From positions 1,183,777 to 1,247,776 of the forward strand of contig NZ_CAJPVG010000001.1 of NCBI RefSeq assembly GCF_905397375.1: DNA of 64,000 nt. The letters are read 5' to 3'. A program made the translations under genes and the position numbers. The notes beneath the pieces are model-generated. The model did no database searches, had not been told where the DNA came from, and saw nothing but the letters and a program-made list of their open reading frames with translations. Origin of the DNA: Ralstonia mannitolilytica (GTDB taxonomy: Bacteria > Pseudomonadota > Gammaproteobacteria > Burkholderiales > Burkholderiaceae). Shown here one piece after another: positions 9,067 through 17,535 of this stretch (its first letter is position 1; each line of letters starts with the position of its first letter).

Positions 9067-10368
9067 ATGAAACCCATCAAAGGCTTGCGCTGGTGGATCA
9101 TCGGGCTCGTGCTGAGCGGCCTGATCATGAACTACCTCGCGCGCAATGCGCTCGCCGTTGCAGCGCCTGAAGTCAACAAGGTACTGAACATCAGCACACA
9201 GCAGTACGGCTACATCGTCGCGGCATTCCAGGCGGCGTACATGGTGATGCAGCCGGTGGCGGGCTACGTGCTCGACGTGCTCGGCACCAAGCTGGGCTTT
9301 GCGCTGTTTGCGGCGGCATGGTCGGCCGTCTGCATCCTGCACAGCACGGCCGGCGGCTGGCTCTCGCTGGCGGCGTTCCGCGCGATGCTGGGGATGACCG
9401 AGGCGGCCGGCTTTCCGTCTGCGCTGCGTGCCACGTCGGAGTGGTTTCCAGCCAAGGAGCGCTCGATTGCCACCGGCTGGTTCAACATCGGCTCGTCAGT
9501 GGGCGCGGTGGTGGCGCCGCCGCTGGTGGTCTGGTGCATCCTGCACGGCAACTGGCGCTTTGCGTTTGCCGTGATCGGCGCGATGGGGCTGGTGTGGAGC
9601 GTGCTGTGGTTCGTGCTGTACCGCGTGCCGGCCAAGCACCATCGCCTGTCGGCCGAAGAACATGCGTACATCCGCGCCGGGCAGGAAGCGCCCGACGACG
9701 ATGCCGACGCGCCCAAGCCCTCGTGGGGCAAGATCGTCGGCAGCAAGCGGTTCTGGGGGATTGCCGTGCCGCGCTTCCTCTCGGAGCCTGCGTGGCAGAC
9801 GTTCAACTATTGGATTCCGCTGTACATGGCCACCGAGCGCCACATGAACCTCAAGGAGATCGCGCTGTTCGCGTGGCTGCCGTTCCTGGCGGCCGACGTG
9901 GGGTGCGTGTTGGGCGGCTACCTCGCGCCGTGGTTCCAGAAGCGGTTCAAGGTGTCGCTGGTGACGTCGCGCAAGCTCGTGATGGTGACGGGCTGCGTAT
10001 GCATGATCGGCCCCGCCTGCATCGGGCTGGCGACCAGCCCGTACACGGCGATTGCGCTGTTCTGTGTGGGCGGCTTTGCGCACCAGACGTTGTCGGGCGC
10101 GCTGTACACGCTCACGTCCGACATGTTCGGCAAGCACGAGGTCGGTACCGCCGTGGGTCTGGCAGGCATGTCGGGCTACCTGGGCGGCATGCTGTTCTCG
10201 CTGGCGGTCGGCACGCTGGCGGCCACCATCGGCTACAACCCGCTGTTCGTGGCGCTGGCGGTGTTCGATATCGTCGCGGCCATCCTGGTGTGGACGATGC
10301 TCAACGACAAGCAGGCGCAGCCCGTGCCCGTGCAGCCGGGCGGCACCGCATCGAGCCAGGCGGCCTGA
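9067..10368 (+). CDS. MFS transporter, hexuronate (ExuT-like)
   Basis: This 433-residue major facilitator of the same branch as GudP begins GLRWWIIGLVLSGLIMNYLARNALAVAAPE, with the ExuT-like first helix. A conserved WFPAKERSIATGWFNIGSSVGAVVAPP follows. It should import galacturonate or glucuronate for Udh. The ATG at 9067 has an AGGAGA ribosome site 7 bp upstream. In-frame starts further up overlap the lactonase and are not used. It is the last gene of the catabolic operon. Its stop faces the stop of a - strand gene only 9 bp away. Confidence 0.86.
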   Translation: MKPIKGLRWWIIGLVLSGLIMNYLARNALAVAAPEVNKVLNISTQQYGYIVAAFQAAYMVMQPVAGYVLDVLGTKLGFALFAAAWSAVCILHSTAGGWLSLAAFRAMLGMTEAAGFPSALRATSEWFPAKERSIATGWFNIGSSVGAVVAPPLVVWCILHGNWRFAFAVIGAMGLVWSVLWFVLYRVPAKHHRLSAEEHAYIRAGQEAPDDDADAPKPSWGKIVGSKRFWGIAVPRFLSEPAWQTFNYWIPLYMATERHMNLKEIALFAWLPFLAADVGCVLGGYLAPWFQKRFKVSLVTSRKLVMVTGCVCMIGPACIGLATSPYTAIALFCVGGFAHQTLSGALYTLTSDMFGKHEVGTAVGLAGMSGYLGGMLFSLAVGTLAATIGYNPLFVALAVFDIVAAILVWTMLNDKQAQPVPVQPGGTASSQAA

Positions 10369-10377
10369 CGGGTCGGA

Positions 10378-10959
10378 CTACGCTGCGCGGGCGCTGACCT
10401 TCGGGTTGAGCCTCGCGGGGCTGAGCGGGTCGAAGTCGATCCACTCGCCGTTGCGCCAACGGCCCGCTGCCTCTTCGACGTCCATGCCGCCGGCAGCCGC
10501 GAGGATGCGCGCTGCATCGGCCTCGCGCTCCGGCATGACGCGCACGGCAAGCAGGACGCCCGAATGCCGCGTGCGCAACGTGGCGTCGGGCGGCTGACTG
10601 GGCTGCGGTTCGTCGCGCGTGGCGATCATCGCGCCGGCGAGCGAGCCGATATAGGCGCCCACGCCGGCCGCCACCACGGAAAACAGCACGGCCACGTGCA
10701 GCGCAATCAGCACCACCACCCCAGCCACCGCGCCTATCGCTGCGCCGATGGCCATGCCCTTGCCCGCGCCGGCATGTGCGCGGGCGGCGCCGGGGTCGGC
10801 ATTCCGGTCTCCACCGATGGGGTAGGCCGCGTGCTGGCCGGACGGATTGACGAAGAAGACGTTCACGTCTTCCTCGGAAAAACGCTCTGCGAAGAGCGTG
10901 CGCGCAGCGGCTTCGGCGCGCTCGAACGTGTCGAAACGTGCGGCGACGATGAGTGACAT
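10378..10959 (-). CDS. Glycine-zipper membrane protein of unknown function
   Basis: This 193-residue protein starts at ATG 10959 with a strong GAGGAGG site just upstream. The first ~45 residues form a soluble domain (VAARFDTFERAEAAARTLF...DVNVFFVNPSGQHA) that resembles small ferredoxin-like stress-protein domains. The middle is a glycine-zipper, two-helix membrane hairpin (GKGMAIGAAIGAVAGVVVLIAL, then GVGAYIGSLAGAM). The C-terminal part may be a second soluble domain (LLAVRVMPEREADAARILAAAGGMDVEEA). No function can be assigned. It has its own reading direction and is convergent with the transporter gene. Confidence 0.75.
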   Translation of the reverse strand: MSLIVAARFDTFERAEAAARTLFAERFSEEDVNVFFVNPSGQHAAYPIGGDRNADPGAARAHAGAGKGMAIGAAIGAVAGVVVLIALHVAVLFSVVAAGVGAYIGSLAGAMIATRDEPQPSQPPDATLRTRHSGVLLAVRVMPEREADAARILAAAGGMDVEEAAGRWRNGEWIDFDPLSPARLNPKVSARAA

Positions 10960-11192
10960 GGGGCCTCCTCCTCGGGAAACGCGGTTCCCCATGGCGCAAG
11001 CAAATGCGGGGCCTGCCCCGTGGGAAGTCGCCCCAACGTTACCTGCATGGACTCCGGGCGCAGGACGGCGTGCATGGCGTGGACCAGGCGGTCTGCCATC
11101 GAAGAGCCCATATCGGCGAGGCCGTATTGCAACGGCGCTCGCCCGGCCAGTGCTTTTCGGCCGGCCCGTTTCTCATGGCTGCGGCGCGCCCC

Positions 11193-11200
11193 GCTACAAT
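11193..11200 (+). promoter_or_regulatory. Candidate -10 element for ftsK
   Basis: GCTACAAT ends 19 bp before the ftsK ATG. TACAAT (11195-11200) is a close match to the sigma-70 -10 box, but no good -35 is seen at the right distance. If used, the mRNA leader would be only about a dozen bases long, fitting the absence of a ribosome site before the ATG. The rest of 10960-11219 shows no other gene. Confidence 0.45.
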
Positions 11201-11219
11201 CGCGGCCTGGCATTTGTAG

Positions 11220-13892
11220 ATGGCGTTCGACATGGGGCTTGGCTGGTTTGGCATTTCCACCGTATGGCTGCTGCCGCTGGCGTGGCGGTATGCCGTGCGC
11301 ATGCTGGCAGGGGAGCGCCACGTGCTCAGGGGTCGGGGCACCGTCAGGCTCTGGCTGGTGACGCTCGTGGTGCTGTGCGCCAGTGCCGCGCTCGAGGCAC
11401 TGACGTCCGGCGCCGACCCACAGGATAAGGCTGGCGGTGCAGTCGGACGGGCGTTGTCTTCGGTGTTCTCGCAGCTGCTTGGATGGACGGGCGCGTTTGT
11501 GCTGATGCTCGGCGTGCTGATCTGGGTGGCGCCGATGGTGTTTGGGCGCTCGTGGCGCCAGCTCGTCACGCGCAGCCGCACGCTGGATGCATCCCCCGAC
11601 ACACCCGCCGAACCGCGCGACGAACCGCATGAAGACGTCCTGAAGCCCACCGCCCTGGGCTTGGGCGGGGCAGCGTCCGTGCGCTGGACGGGCAGCGCAG
11701 GCACCGCGCAACCGGCAGTCCGGCATCGCGGCATCGAAGCCGTTTCCGCACGTCGCCAGCCGGCCTGGCAGCCACCGCCTCGCACGCGTCCGTCGCCGCC
11801 CCAGCCCGGAGAGATCTGGCCATTGCTCGATGCGCAGAAAGCCGCGTCCGGCGAGGCGCCGGCAGTTGCAAAGCCAATGCCCCCGGCAGCCGCCGCGCCC
11901 GCTGCGGTGCCGGCCTCCGCACCGAAAGATCGCCCGAAGCCGCGTGCCACCATCGTCAGCAGCCCGTTTCATCAGCCGCAGCTGGGGCTGAAGACCGCGG
12001 CGCCGCCCAGCCCACCCGCACAGGCGCCCGCACCCGCGCAGCTCGCCGAACCGGTGCCGCCGGCACCCGTGGAACCGCCGGCACCTGCGGCCGAACCCCC
12101 CGTGGTGGATCTGGACGCCGTGCGCCAGGAGGCCGAGGCCTTGCTGGCCGAACTGCGGGAGCTGCTGCCACCCACCGCAACGACGCCCGAGCCGCACGCG
12201 GCAGCGCCCGGGGCGCAGTCGGTTCTTGCGGATGAAGCGCTGCCGCAAGCCGGACCCGTCCCCGCTGCACCGCCGGCCGAGCCCGTCGCTCCGGTGGCGG
12301 CACCGCCCGCGCCCAAACCGCGCATCGTGCTGCCCGCCGTGGTGGGCGAAGTGGTGTCGCGCGCTGCGCCGGCCCCGGCCAGCCAGGCCGAGCCGATCGT
12401 GCCACGGGACTATCGGCTACCGAGCACTGCGTTGCTGACGGCGGCTTCGAGCAACGCGGAGTCGGTCTCTGCCGAACACCTCGAGGAAACCAGCAACCTC
12501 ATCGCGCAGCGCCTGGCAGAGTTCAAGGTGCCTGTCACGGTGGTCGGCGCCTCCGCGGGGCCGGTCATTACGCGCTTCGAAGTCGACCCGGCGGTAGGCG
12601 TGCGCGGCGCGCAGGTTGTCGGGCTGATGAAAGACCTGGCGCGCGCGCTGGGCGTGACGTCCATCCGCGTCGTCGAAACCATCCCTGGCAAGACGTGCAT
12701 GGGCCTGGAGCTGCCCAACGCCCGCCGCGAAATGATCCGCCTGTCAGAAGTCGTGAACGCGGCGGATTTCCAGTCGCATGCGTCGCACCTTGTGCTGGCC
12801 ATGGGCAAAGACATCACCGGCAACCCGGTGGTGACGGATCTCGCACGCGCCCCGCACCTGCTGGTGGCCGGCACAACGGGCTCCGGCAAGTCGGTTGCCG
12901 TCAACGCGATGATCCTGTCGATGCTGTACAAGGCCACGCCAGACGACGTGCGCATGATCATGATCGACCCGAAGATGCTGGAGCTCTCGGTGTACGAGGG
13001 CATTCCCCATCTGCTCGCGCCCGTGGTGACCGACATGAAGCAGGCCGCGCACGCGCTGAACTGGTGCGTGGGCGAGATGGAAAAGCGCTACCGGCTGATG
13101 TCGGCGCTGGGCGTGCGCAACCTGGCCGGCTACAACCAGAAGATCCGCGCGGCAGAACAGGCCGGCCGCAAGGTGCCGAATCCGTTCTCGCTGACGCCCG
13201 ATGCGCCCGAGCCCCTCTCGACGCTGCCGATGATCGTGGTTGTGATCGACGAACTGGCCGACCTGATGATGGTGGCCGGCAAGAAGATCGAAGAGCTGAT
13301 CGCGCGCCTCGCACAAAAGGCCCGTGCCGCCGGCATTCATTTGATTCTGGCGACCCAGCGTCCGTCGGTGGACGTCATCACCGGCCTGATCAAGGCGAAC
13401 ATTCCGACGCGCGTGGCGTTCCAGGTGTCCTCAAAGATCGACTCGCGCACGATTCTCGACCAGATGGGCGCCGAATCGCTGCTCGGCCAGGGCGACATGC
13501 TGTTCCTGCCGCCGGGCACTGGGTATCCGCAGCGCGTGCACGGCGCGTTCGTTGCCGATGAAGAAGTGCACCGCGTGGTCGAACACTGGAAGCAGTTTGG
13601 CGAACCCGAATACGACGAAGCCATCCTCGCCGGTGATCCGGGTGAAGCTACCGCAACCGGCGATTTGTTCGGTGGCGATAGCGGCGATGCAGAAGCCGAT
13701 CCGCTCTACGACGAATCGGCGGCGTTTGTGCTCAACACGCGCCGCGCGTCGATTTCCTCCGTGCAGCGGCAACTGCGCATCGGCTACAACCGTGCCGCGC
13801 GGCTCATCGAACAGATGGAAGCGGCGGGGCTGGTGTCGCCGATGGGGCGGAATGGGCAGCGTGAGGTGTTGGCGCCGGGAGGCGGGGAGTGA
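11220..13892 (+). CDS. ftsK: DNA translocase FtsK, short-membrane-region form
   Basis: This FtsK/SpoIIIE ATPase (890 aa) pumps chromosomal DNA at the septum. Only two clear membrane segments are seen near the N-terminus (about residues 40-60 and 80-105), where FtsK usually has four. A TAG stop directly precedes the ATG, so the frame cannot extend upstream. A Pro/Ala-rich linker follows to about residue 400. The motor has Walker A GTTGSGKS near residue 551 and Walker B VVVIDELADLMMV near residue 670. The C-terminal gamma domain (FVLNTRRASISSVQRQLRIGYNRAARLIEQ) reads KOPS-type DNA signals. Some beta-proteobacteria carry two ftsK genes, and this could be the secondary one. Confidence 0.92.
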   Translation: MAFDMGLGWFGISTVWLLPLAWRYAVRMLAGERHVLRGRGTVRLWLVTLVVLCASAALEALTSGADPQDKAGGAVGRALSSVFSQLLGWTGAFVLMLGVLIWVAPMVFGRSWRQLVTRSRTLDASPDTPAEPRDEPHEDVLKPTALGLGGAASVRWTGSAGTAQPAVRHRGIEAVSARRQPAWQPPPRTRPSPPQPGEIWPLLDAQKAASGEAPAVAKPMPPAAAAPAAVPASAPKDRPKPRATIVSSPFHQPQLGLKTAAPPSPPAQAPAPAQLAEPVPPAPVEPPAPAAEPPVVDLDAVRQEAEALLAELRELLPPTATTPEPHAAAPGAQSVLADEALPQAGPVPAAPPAEPVAPVAAPPAPKPRIVLPAVVGEVVSRAAPAPASQAEPIVPRDYRLPSTALLTAASSNAESVSAEHLEETSNLIAQRLAEFKVPVTVVGASAGPVITRFEVDPAVGVRGAQVVGLMKDLARALGVTSIRVVETIPGKTCMGLELPNARREMIRLSEVVNAADFQSHASHLVLAMGKDITGNPVVTDLARAPHLLVAGTTGSGKSVAVNAMILSMLYKATPDDVRMIMIDPKMLELSVYEGIPHLLAPVVTDMKQAAHALNWCVGEMEKRYRLMSALGVRNLAGYNQKIRAAEQAGRKVPNPFSLTPDAPEPLSTLPMIVVVIDELADLMMVAGKKIEELIARLAQKARAAGIHLILATQRPSVDVITGLIKANIPTRVAFQVSSKIDSRTILDQMGAESLLGQGDMLFLPPGTGYPQRVHGAFVADEEVHRVVEHWKQFGEPEYDEAILAGDPGEATATGDLFGGDSGDAEADPLYDESAAFVLNTRRASISSVQRQLRIGYNRAARLIEQMEAAGLVSPMGRNGQREVLAPGGGE

Positions 13893-14020
13893 CAGGCGGG
13901 TGTCTGCCACTCCTGAAGGGTGCGGCGCGACCGATTCATTGCGTCTTGCGGCGGGCCTGAAGACCTTGGCCGACTGGCGCTTTCCGAGAAGCCCAGTCGG
14001 CTATCAACTGCCGGCGCAGC

Positions 14021-14731
14021 TCAACTTTCTGCGGTGACGCTCAACGATTGCAGCCACGCCCCGAGCTGCGCCTCGCCTTCCTCATCCAACTGCCCCGACA
14101 ACACGCCATACCACTGAGCGACCGCCTCGGCCGGCAGGGTGGCCTTGAGAATCGGCAGGCTGTTTTCCAGAAAGCTCGGGAAAAACGGAATGCCGCGCAT
14201 GTACAGGAAGTGCGAATCGGTGATGCGAACGTGCGCGTAGACATCGCGCAGCCAATCCAGATACGGCAATGCCTCGGCCACGTGCCCGCTCTGCGTGAGC
14301 GACGAGATGAACTGCGTGCGAGCCGTGACGCTGGACATCTCGTGCGTCTGCTCGTTGATCTCGTCGAACTTCATCAACCACGCTTCGCCGCGCTTCAGTT
14401 CGCCGCACATGACGGACGTCGTCGCCAGCTGCAGTGCGTTGTGCGCGCTCGGTTCCTGTTCGAACAATGCAAGCCAGTAAGGAAAGGCCTCGGGATAGCG
14501 GCGCATGTCCGAATAGGCGAGCGCGCATAGGCGATTGGCGTCGGCGTGGCGATCAGCGTAGGGTGCTGCCGCGGTGATGGCCGTTTCGTACTGGCCTTGT
14601 TGGTAGGCCTCCAAGGCAGGGGCGAGTTCGGGGGCGACGTCGGACGAGGTGTCGTCGTCTTTCGGCGGTGGGGGCGGGTTGGCGTCCCGGGCGCTGGCGT
14701 TTCGGCTGAAGAGTTTTTTCAGTATGCCCAT
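14021..14731 (-). CDS. TPR-like protein of unknown function
   Basis: This 236-residue, mostly helical protein begins GILKKLFSRN, a short basic amphipathic start. A Pro/Asp stretch (PPPPPKDDD) follows, then helical repeats resembling tetratricopeptide units (EAYQQGQYETAITAAAPYADRHADANRLCALAYSDMRRYPEA). ATG 14731 is preferred over an in-frame start 17 codons upstream, because the extra residues look unconserved. It lies 69 bp after the PoNi gene on the same strand, at the end of the vgrG-1 cargo run. Its GC content returns to that of the chromosome. A chaperone or accessory role for the cargo is possible but not shown. Confidence 0.7.
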   Translation of the reverse strand: MGILKKLFSRNASARDANPPPPPKDDDTSSDVAPELAPALEAYQQGQYETAITAAAPYADRHADANRLCALAYSDMRRYPEAFPYWLALFEQEPSAHNALQLATTSVMCGELKRGEAWLMKFDEINEQTHEMSSVTARTQFISSLTQSGHVAEALPYLDWLRDVYAHVRITDSHFLYMRGIPFFPSFLENSLPILKATLPAEAVAQWYGVLSGQLDEEGEAQLGAWLQSLSVTAES

Positions 14732-14800
14732 GGTGTTTTGTTGGTGGTGCTGGAGCGGGCGCCCGAATTGCTGGGGCTTCAACCCACATTTCCCCAGCGT

Positions 14801-15853
14801 TTACAGCTTCGGATCAGATTGATCGCTATCCCACTGCCAGATGGTCGCTCCGTAATCGGATGCGACTTCCGGCATGATTTCGCCTAGCTTGAAATACCGA
14901 CGTGATCCGCGCTTTGCGGGCGTCATCCAATACCCCGCTCTGGGGCACGGGCTATTTGCATCGCAACGCATACCGGCTGCTGCGGTGATTGAGTCGATAC
15001 CGGCGTCTGGTGCGAGCCGCTCGACCGATTTATTTGCTCGGGCCCAGTCGGCAAGATCTTTTGGGTATACCAACTGATCCCTAAAGGAGCGGTCGTCAAT
15101 GTTGTGCAGTACAGAGATCGCCGCCGATTCGAAGGACCAATAGCCGTAGTAGGGTATCTGGTGCTCTGCGGCGTGCACGTGTCCATCATGCCAGGGGGCA
15201 CCCTCAAAGGCTTTATACCAACCGGCCAAGTATTTCTCGATCTCTGCAGCGGATGCAGCGGGACTTTCCGGGGAGTAGAACGAATCGATCAGCGCGTCAT
15301 ATGGGACGACATGGAAGTACTCGGTTATATCGCGTTGAGGATCAGGCACCGCCCGCGAGACGAGTTCCTCAAACAGGATATCGTCGCTGCGGTATGGGTG
15401 CAGCCAAACGGCGATTCTGCGCAGGGCCGCACCATCCCCAAACAGGACACCAAGGCTCACCATATCGATGGCTATTTGAAAGGCGTATAAGTCTTCAAAC
15501 TCTAGCGGTGTGCTGTCTTCACGGAGCTCGTCGCCCGATTCAGCAGCGAGCGCCTTAATATAGGTCAGGTAAGCTTCATGCCAGTTGCCCAAGGCGTTCA
15601 CGGCATCGGTATATAGCGGTAGAAGAGCCTCAATGGGCGAACCGGCTGTGTAGTGAAGCTTCAGCAGGTTCAGCTTTTCTTTGAACGTGCTTCCGGCAAT
15701 CCCCGCGAAAGCCGGGTCTGACGGGCTTACGTTGTTCCGCTCTTCACTCTCGTTTTCGAGAATCAGTGTTGAGAGCCAGCTCTTGTTGAGTTCGTAGAAT
15801 CGCTCCGTTAGGAACTTTTGCCGGCGACGGCTTCGAAATGTAGCTTCGGTCAT
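14801..15853 (-). CDS. PoNi-type immunity protein (DUF1910/DUF1911)
   Basis: This 350-residue, all-helical cytosolic protein probably binds and blocks the PoNe-type DNase encoded just upstream. The N-terminal half (FLTERFYELNKSWLST..., TYIKALAAES, LEFEDLYAFQIAIDMVSLGVLFG) fits DUF1910. The C-terminal half has the DUF1911 signature YYGYWSFESAAISVLHNIDD followed by QLVYPKDLADWAR. These two domains make up the PoNi family. It lies 47 bp after the toxin gene and shares its lower GC content. Pairing is inferred from adjacency. Confidence 0.8.
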   Translation of the reverse strand: MTEATFRSRRRQKFLTERFYELNKSWLSTLILENESEERNNVSPSDPAFAGIAGSTFKEKLNLLKLHYTAGSPIEALLPLYTDAVNALGNWHEAYLTYIKALAAESGDELREDSTPLEFEDLYAFQIAIDMVSLGVLFGDGAALRRIAVWLHPYRSDDILFEELVSRAVPDPQRDITEYFHVVPYDALIDSFYSPESPAASAAEIEKYLAGWYKAFEGAPWHDGHVHAAEHQIPYYGYWSFESAAISVLHNIDDRSFRDQLVYPKDLADWARANKSVERLAPDAGIDSITAAAGMRCDANSPCPRAGYWMTPAKRGSRRYFKLGEIMPEVASDYGATIWQWDSDQSDPKL

Positions 15854-15900
15854 AGGTACTGGCTTGCGGTATCCGGAACACAGATGGGGCGAGTATCGCT

Positions 15901-17535
15901 CTACTGTTGTGGCTTCCTTGGCTGCTTAGTGCCCTTGGAGCCTTTTGTTTGTTCTCCTCGAGGCGCCAAGTTTTTTGCAGCACGGGCACGATCTCGAGCT
16001 TTAACGACGGCGTCGATTGCGCTTGCTTCCCATTCTTTAGTGATCCCGTGCTCGGTATGTGGATGAACATCTTTGTCCTGCTTCCCCGCATGAATATCCA
16101 CCAGGGCCTGAGCGTGATCGAGCGCCCCCTTGGACTCGAATGTCACCAGGACAGTACGTCGATGGTAGCGAGAAGCATTGATTTGGCGTAAGGCTAGCTC
16201 CGACTGAGCGTCAAGCCCCTCTTTTTTGGAGCGATCCTCTACCCATTCCGTGGACATCTGTACCTTGGGCGAGACAGTTCCTCTCTTGTCGCTACTGTCA
16301 CTCAACAGATAGTGTAGAAGCTCGTTTTCTGGGCTGAGTCCCGTTACAGCAGGAATCTTTCCCTCTCTTACCAAATACTTCCCAAGCCCATAAGCCGCTC
16401 CTATGCTCTCGCGGGCCTTGGCTTCCGTTACCGTATAGGCTGCTCCATGCTGCCAGACAGCATCGAGGCCCGCGTGGTTCACTTTGGGCAGGTCAATCAG
16501 TCTTAGATTGACTGGCCGCTTGTCTACATTGATTTTTTTGATTGTCGCGGGCGCCCAACGCCCCTTTAGCTTATCGTGAGGCCAACTGCCGCTGAGACGT
16601 TGAACCTCGTGATAGTCGACCATATGCTCGCCTACCAGCCCCTTCTCTTGACTGGCCAGGTTCGCGAATGTTTTGCGCGTGAGTTGTATGGCTGCATGTA
16701 GCCGCCCGCTATTCTTCTTTGCACTAGTACGATCACTTTCTCTCACTTTGGTCCTACCCTGCCGCTCTGGCGTGCGGCCTCTGGGATGGAGGTCCGCCTT
16801 ATTGTTCCCAGACTTTGCCCGGAGCCCAGGTGTCGCTGATCCAGCCACTGCTTTCTGTCCGGCAGCCATGACGATTGCGGCTGCTTGCTCGCCCAGCAGG
16901 TCTTCAAGGAAGGCATAGATTTCATTGCTGGCGCGCTGCAACGGTCCACCAATCTGGCCTCTGAGTTTCTTGAGCGAAGGGAGAATCTCTTTGGCGAGAT
17001 TTTGCACTGGGTCAGGGATCAGCCAATCTTTCCAACCGCTCGCGGTCGCAATGAATTCGGTCAGTTCAATGGCCGCGGCAAGGGCAGTATCGACTTGAGC
17101 GATAGCAGAATTTGTGCGGACGACCCACTTGCCTAGTAGTTCCTGGCGGACCCATCTGATCGCGCCCCCTTTGCCTAAGCCAAGGAGGCCTTCAATAGCT
17201 TCAAGGCCAGTATGTATTGCACCCTTGGCGGCTCGCCGCTCTTTCCAAAGTGGCTTGAAAACCGTTTTGAAAGCGCTGCCAATTTCCGGGATGGCGCCGA
17301 ACGCAGCGAATCCGAGATTGACAAGCTGAGTGCTATCTGCGTACTGGAACCCCCCTCGTCTATTGATTTGGAAAAGGGTGCCGGTGATGTCGCGAGCGTC
17401 CATTACTTGGTCCAGGACGGGCACCATAGAGATCAGCCCACCTACGAGTTGTGCGCTGGTGCTTTGTTCCTCTTCAAAATCACCAAGCAATAGCGTCCGA
17501 AAGAATCGCTCGATCTCGCTGCGCGTTCCGCTCAT
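15901..17535 (-). CDS. T6SS effector with PoNe-type DNase domain
   Basis: This 544-residue protein has an N-terminal region common to T6SS cargo (LISMVPVLDQVMDARDI and GFAAFGAIPEIGSAFK, about residues 30-100). A basic linker (240-290) leads to a C-terminal PD-(D/E)xK nuclease. The PoNe signature can be read as GEHMVDYHE (302-310), GLDAVW with Asp358, TEAKA with Glu371/Lys373, and QMSTEWVEDR (426-435). It should cut DNA in rival cells. Its ATG overlaps the stop of vgrG-1 by 4 bp (ATGA), so it is co-translated with its carrier spike. No DUF4123 adaptor is present; the VgrG C-terminal extension may load it directly. GC content is clearly lower than in the T6SS core. Confidence 0.78.
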   Translation of the reverse strand: MSGTRSEIERFFRTLLLGDFEEEQSTSAQLVGGLISMVPVLDQVMDARDITGTLFQINRRGGFQYADSTQLVNLGFAAFGAIPEIGSAFKTVFKPLWKERRAAKGAIHTGLEAIEGLLGLGKGGAIRWVRQELLGKWVVRTNSAIAQVDTALAAAIELTEFIATASGWKDWLIPDPVQNLAKEILPSLKKLRGQIGGPLQRASNEIYAFLEDLLGEQAAAIVMAAGQKAVAGSATPGLRAKSGNNKADLHPRGRTPERQGRTKVRESDRTSAKKNSGRLHAAIQLTRKTFANLASQEKGLVGEHMVDYHEVQRLSGSWPHDKLKGRWAPATIKKINVDKRPVNLRLIDLPKVNHAGLDAVWQHGAAYTVTEAKARESIGAAYGLGKYLVREGKIPAVTGLSPENELLHYLLSDSSDKRGTVSPKVQMSTEWVEDRSKKEGLDAQSELALRQINASRYHRRTVLVTFESKGALDHAQALVDIHAGKQDKDVHPHTEHGITKEWEASAIDAVVKARDRARAAKNLAPRGEQTKGSKGTKQPRKPQQ

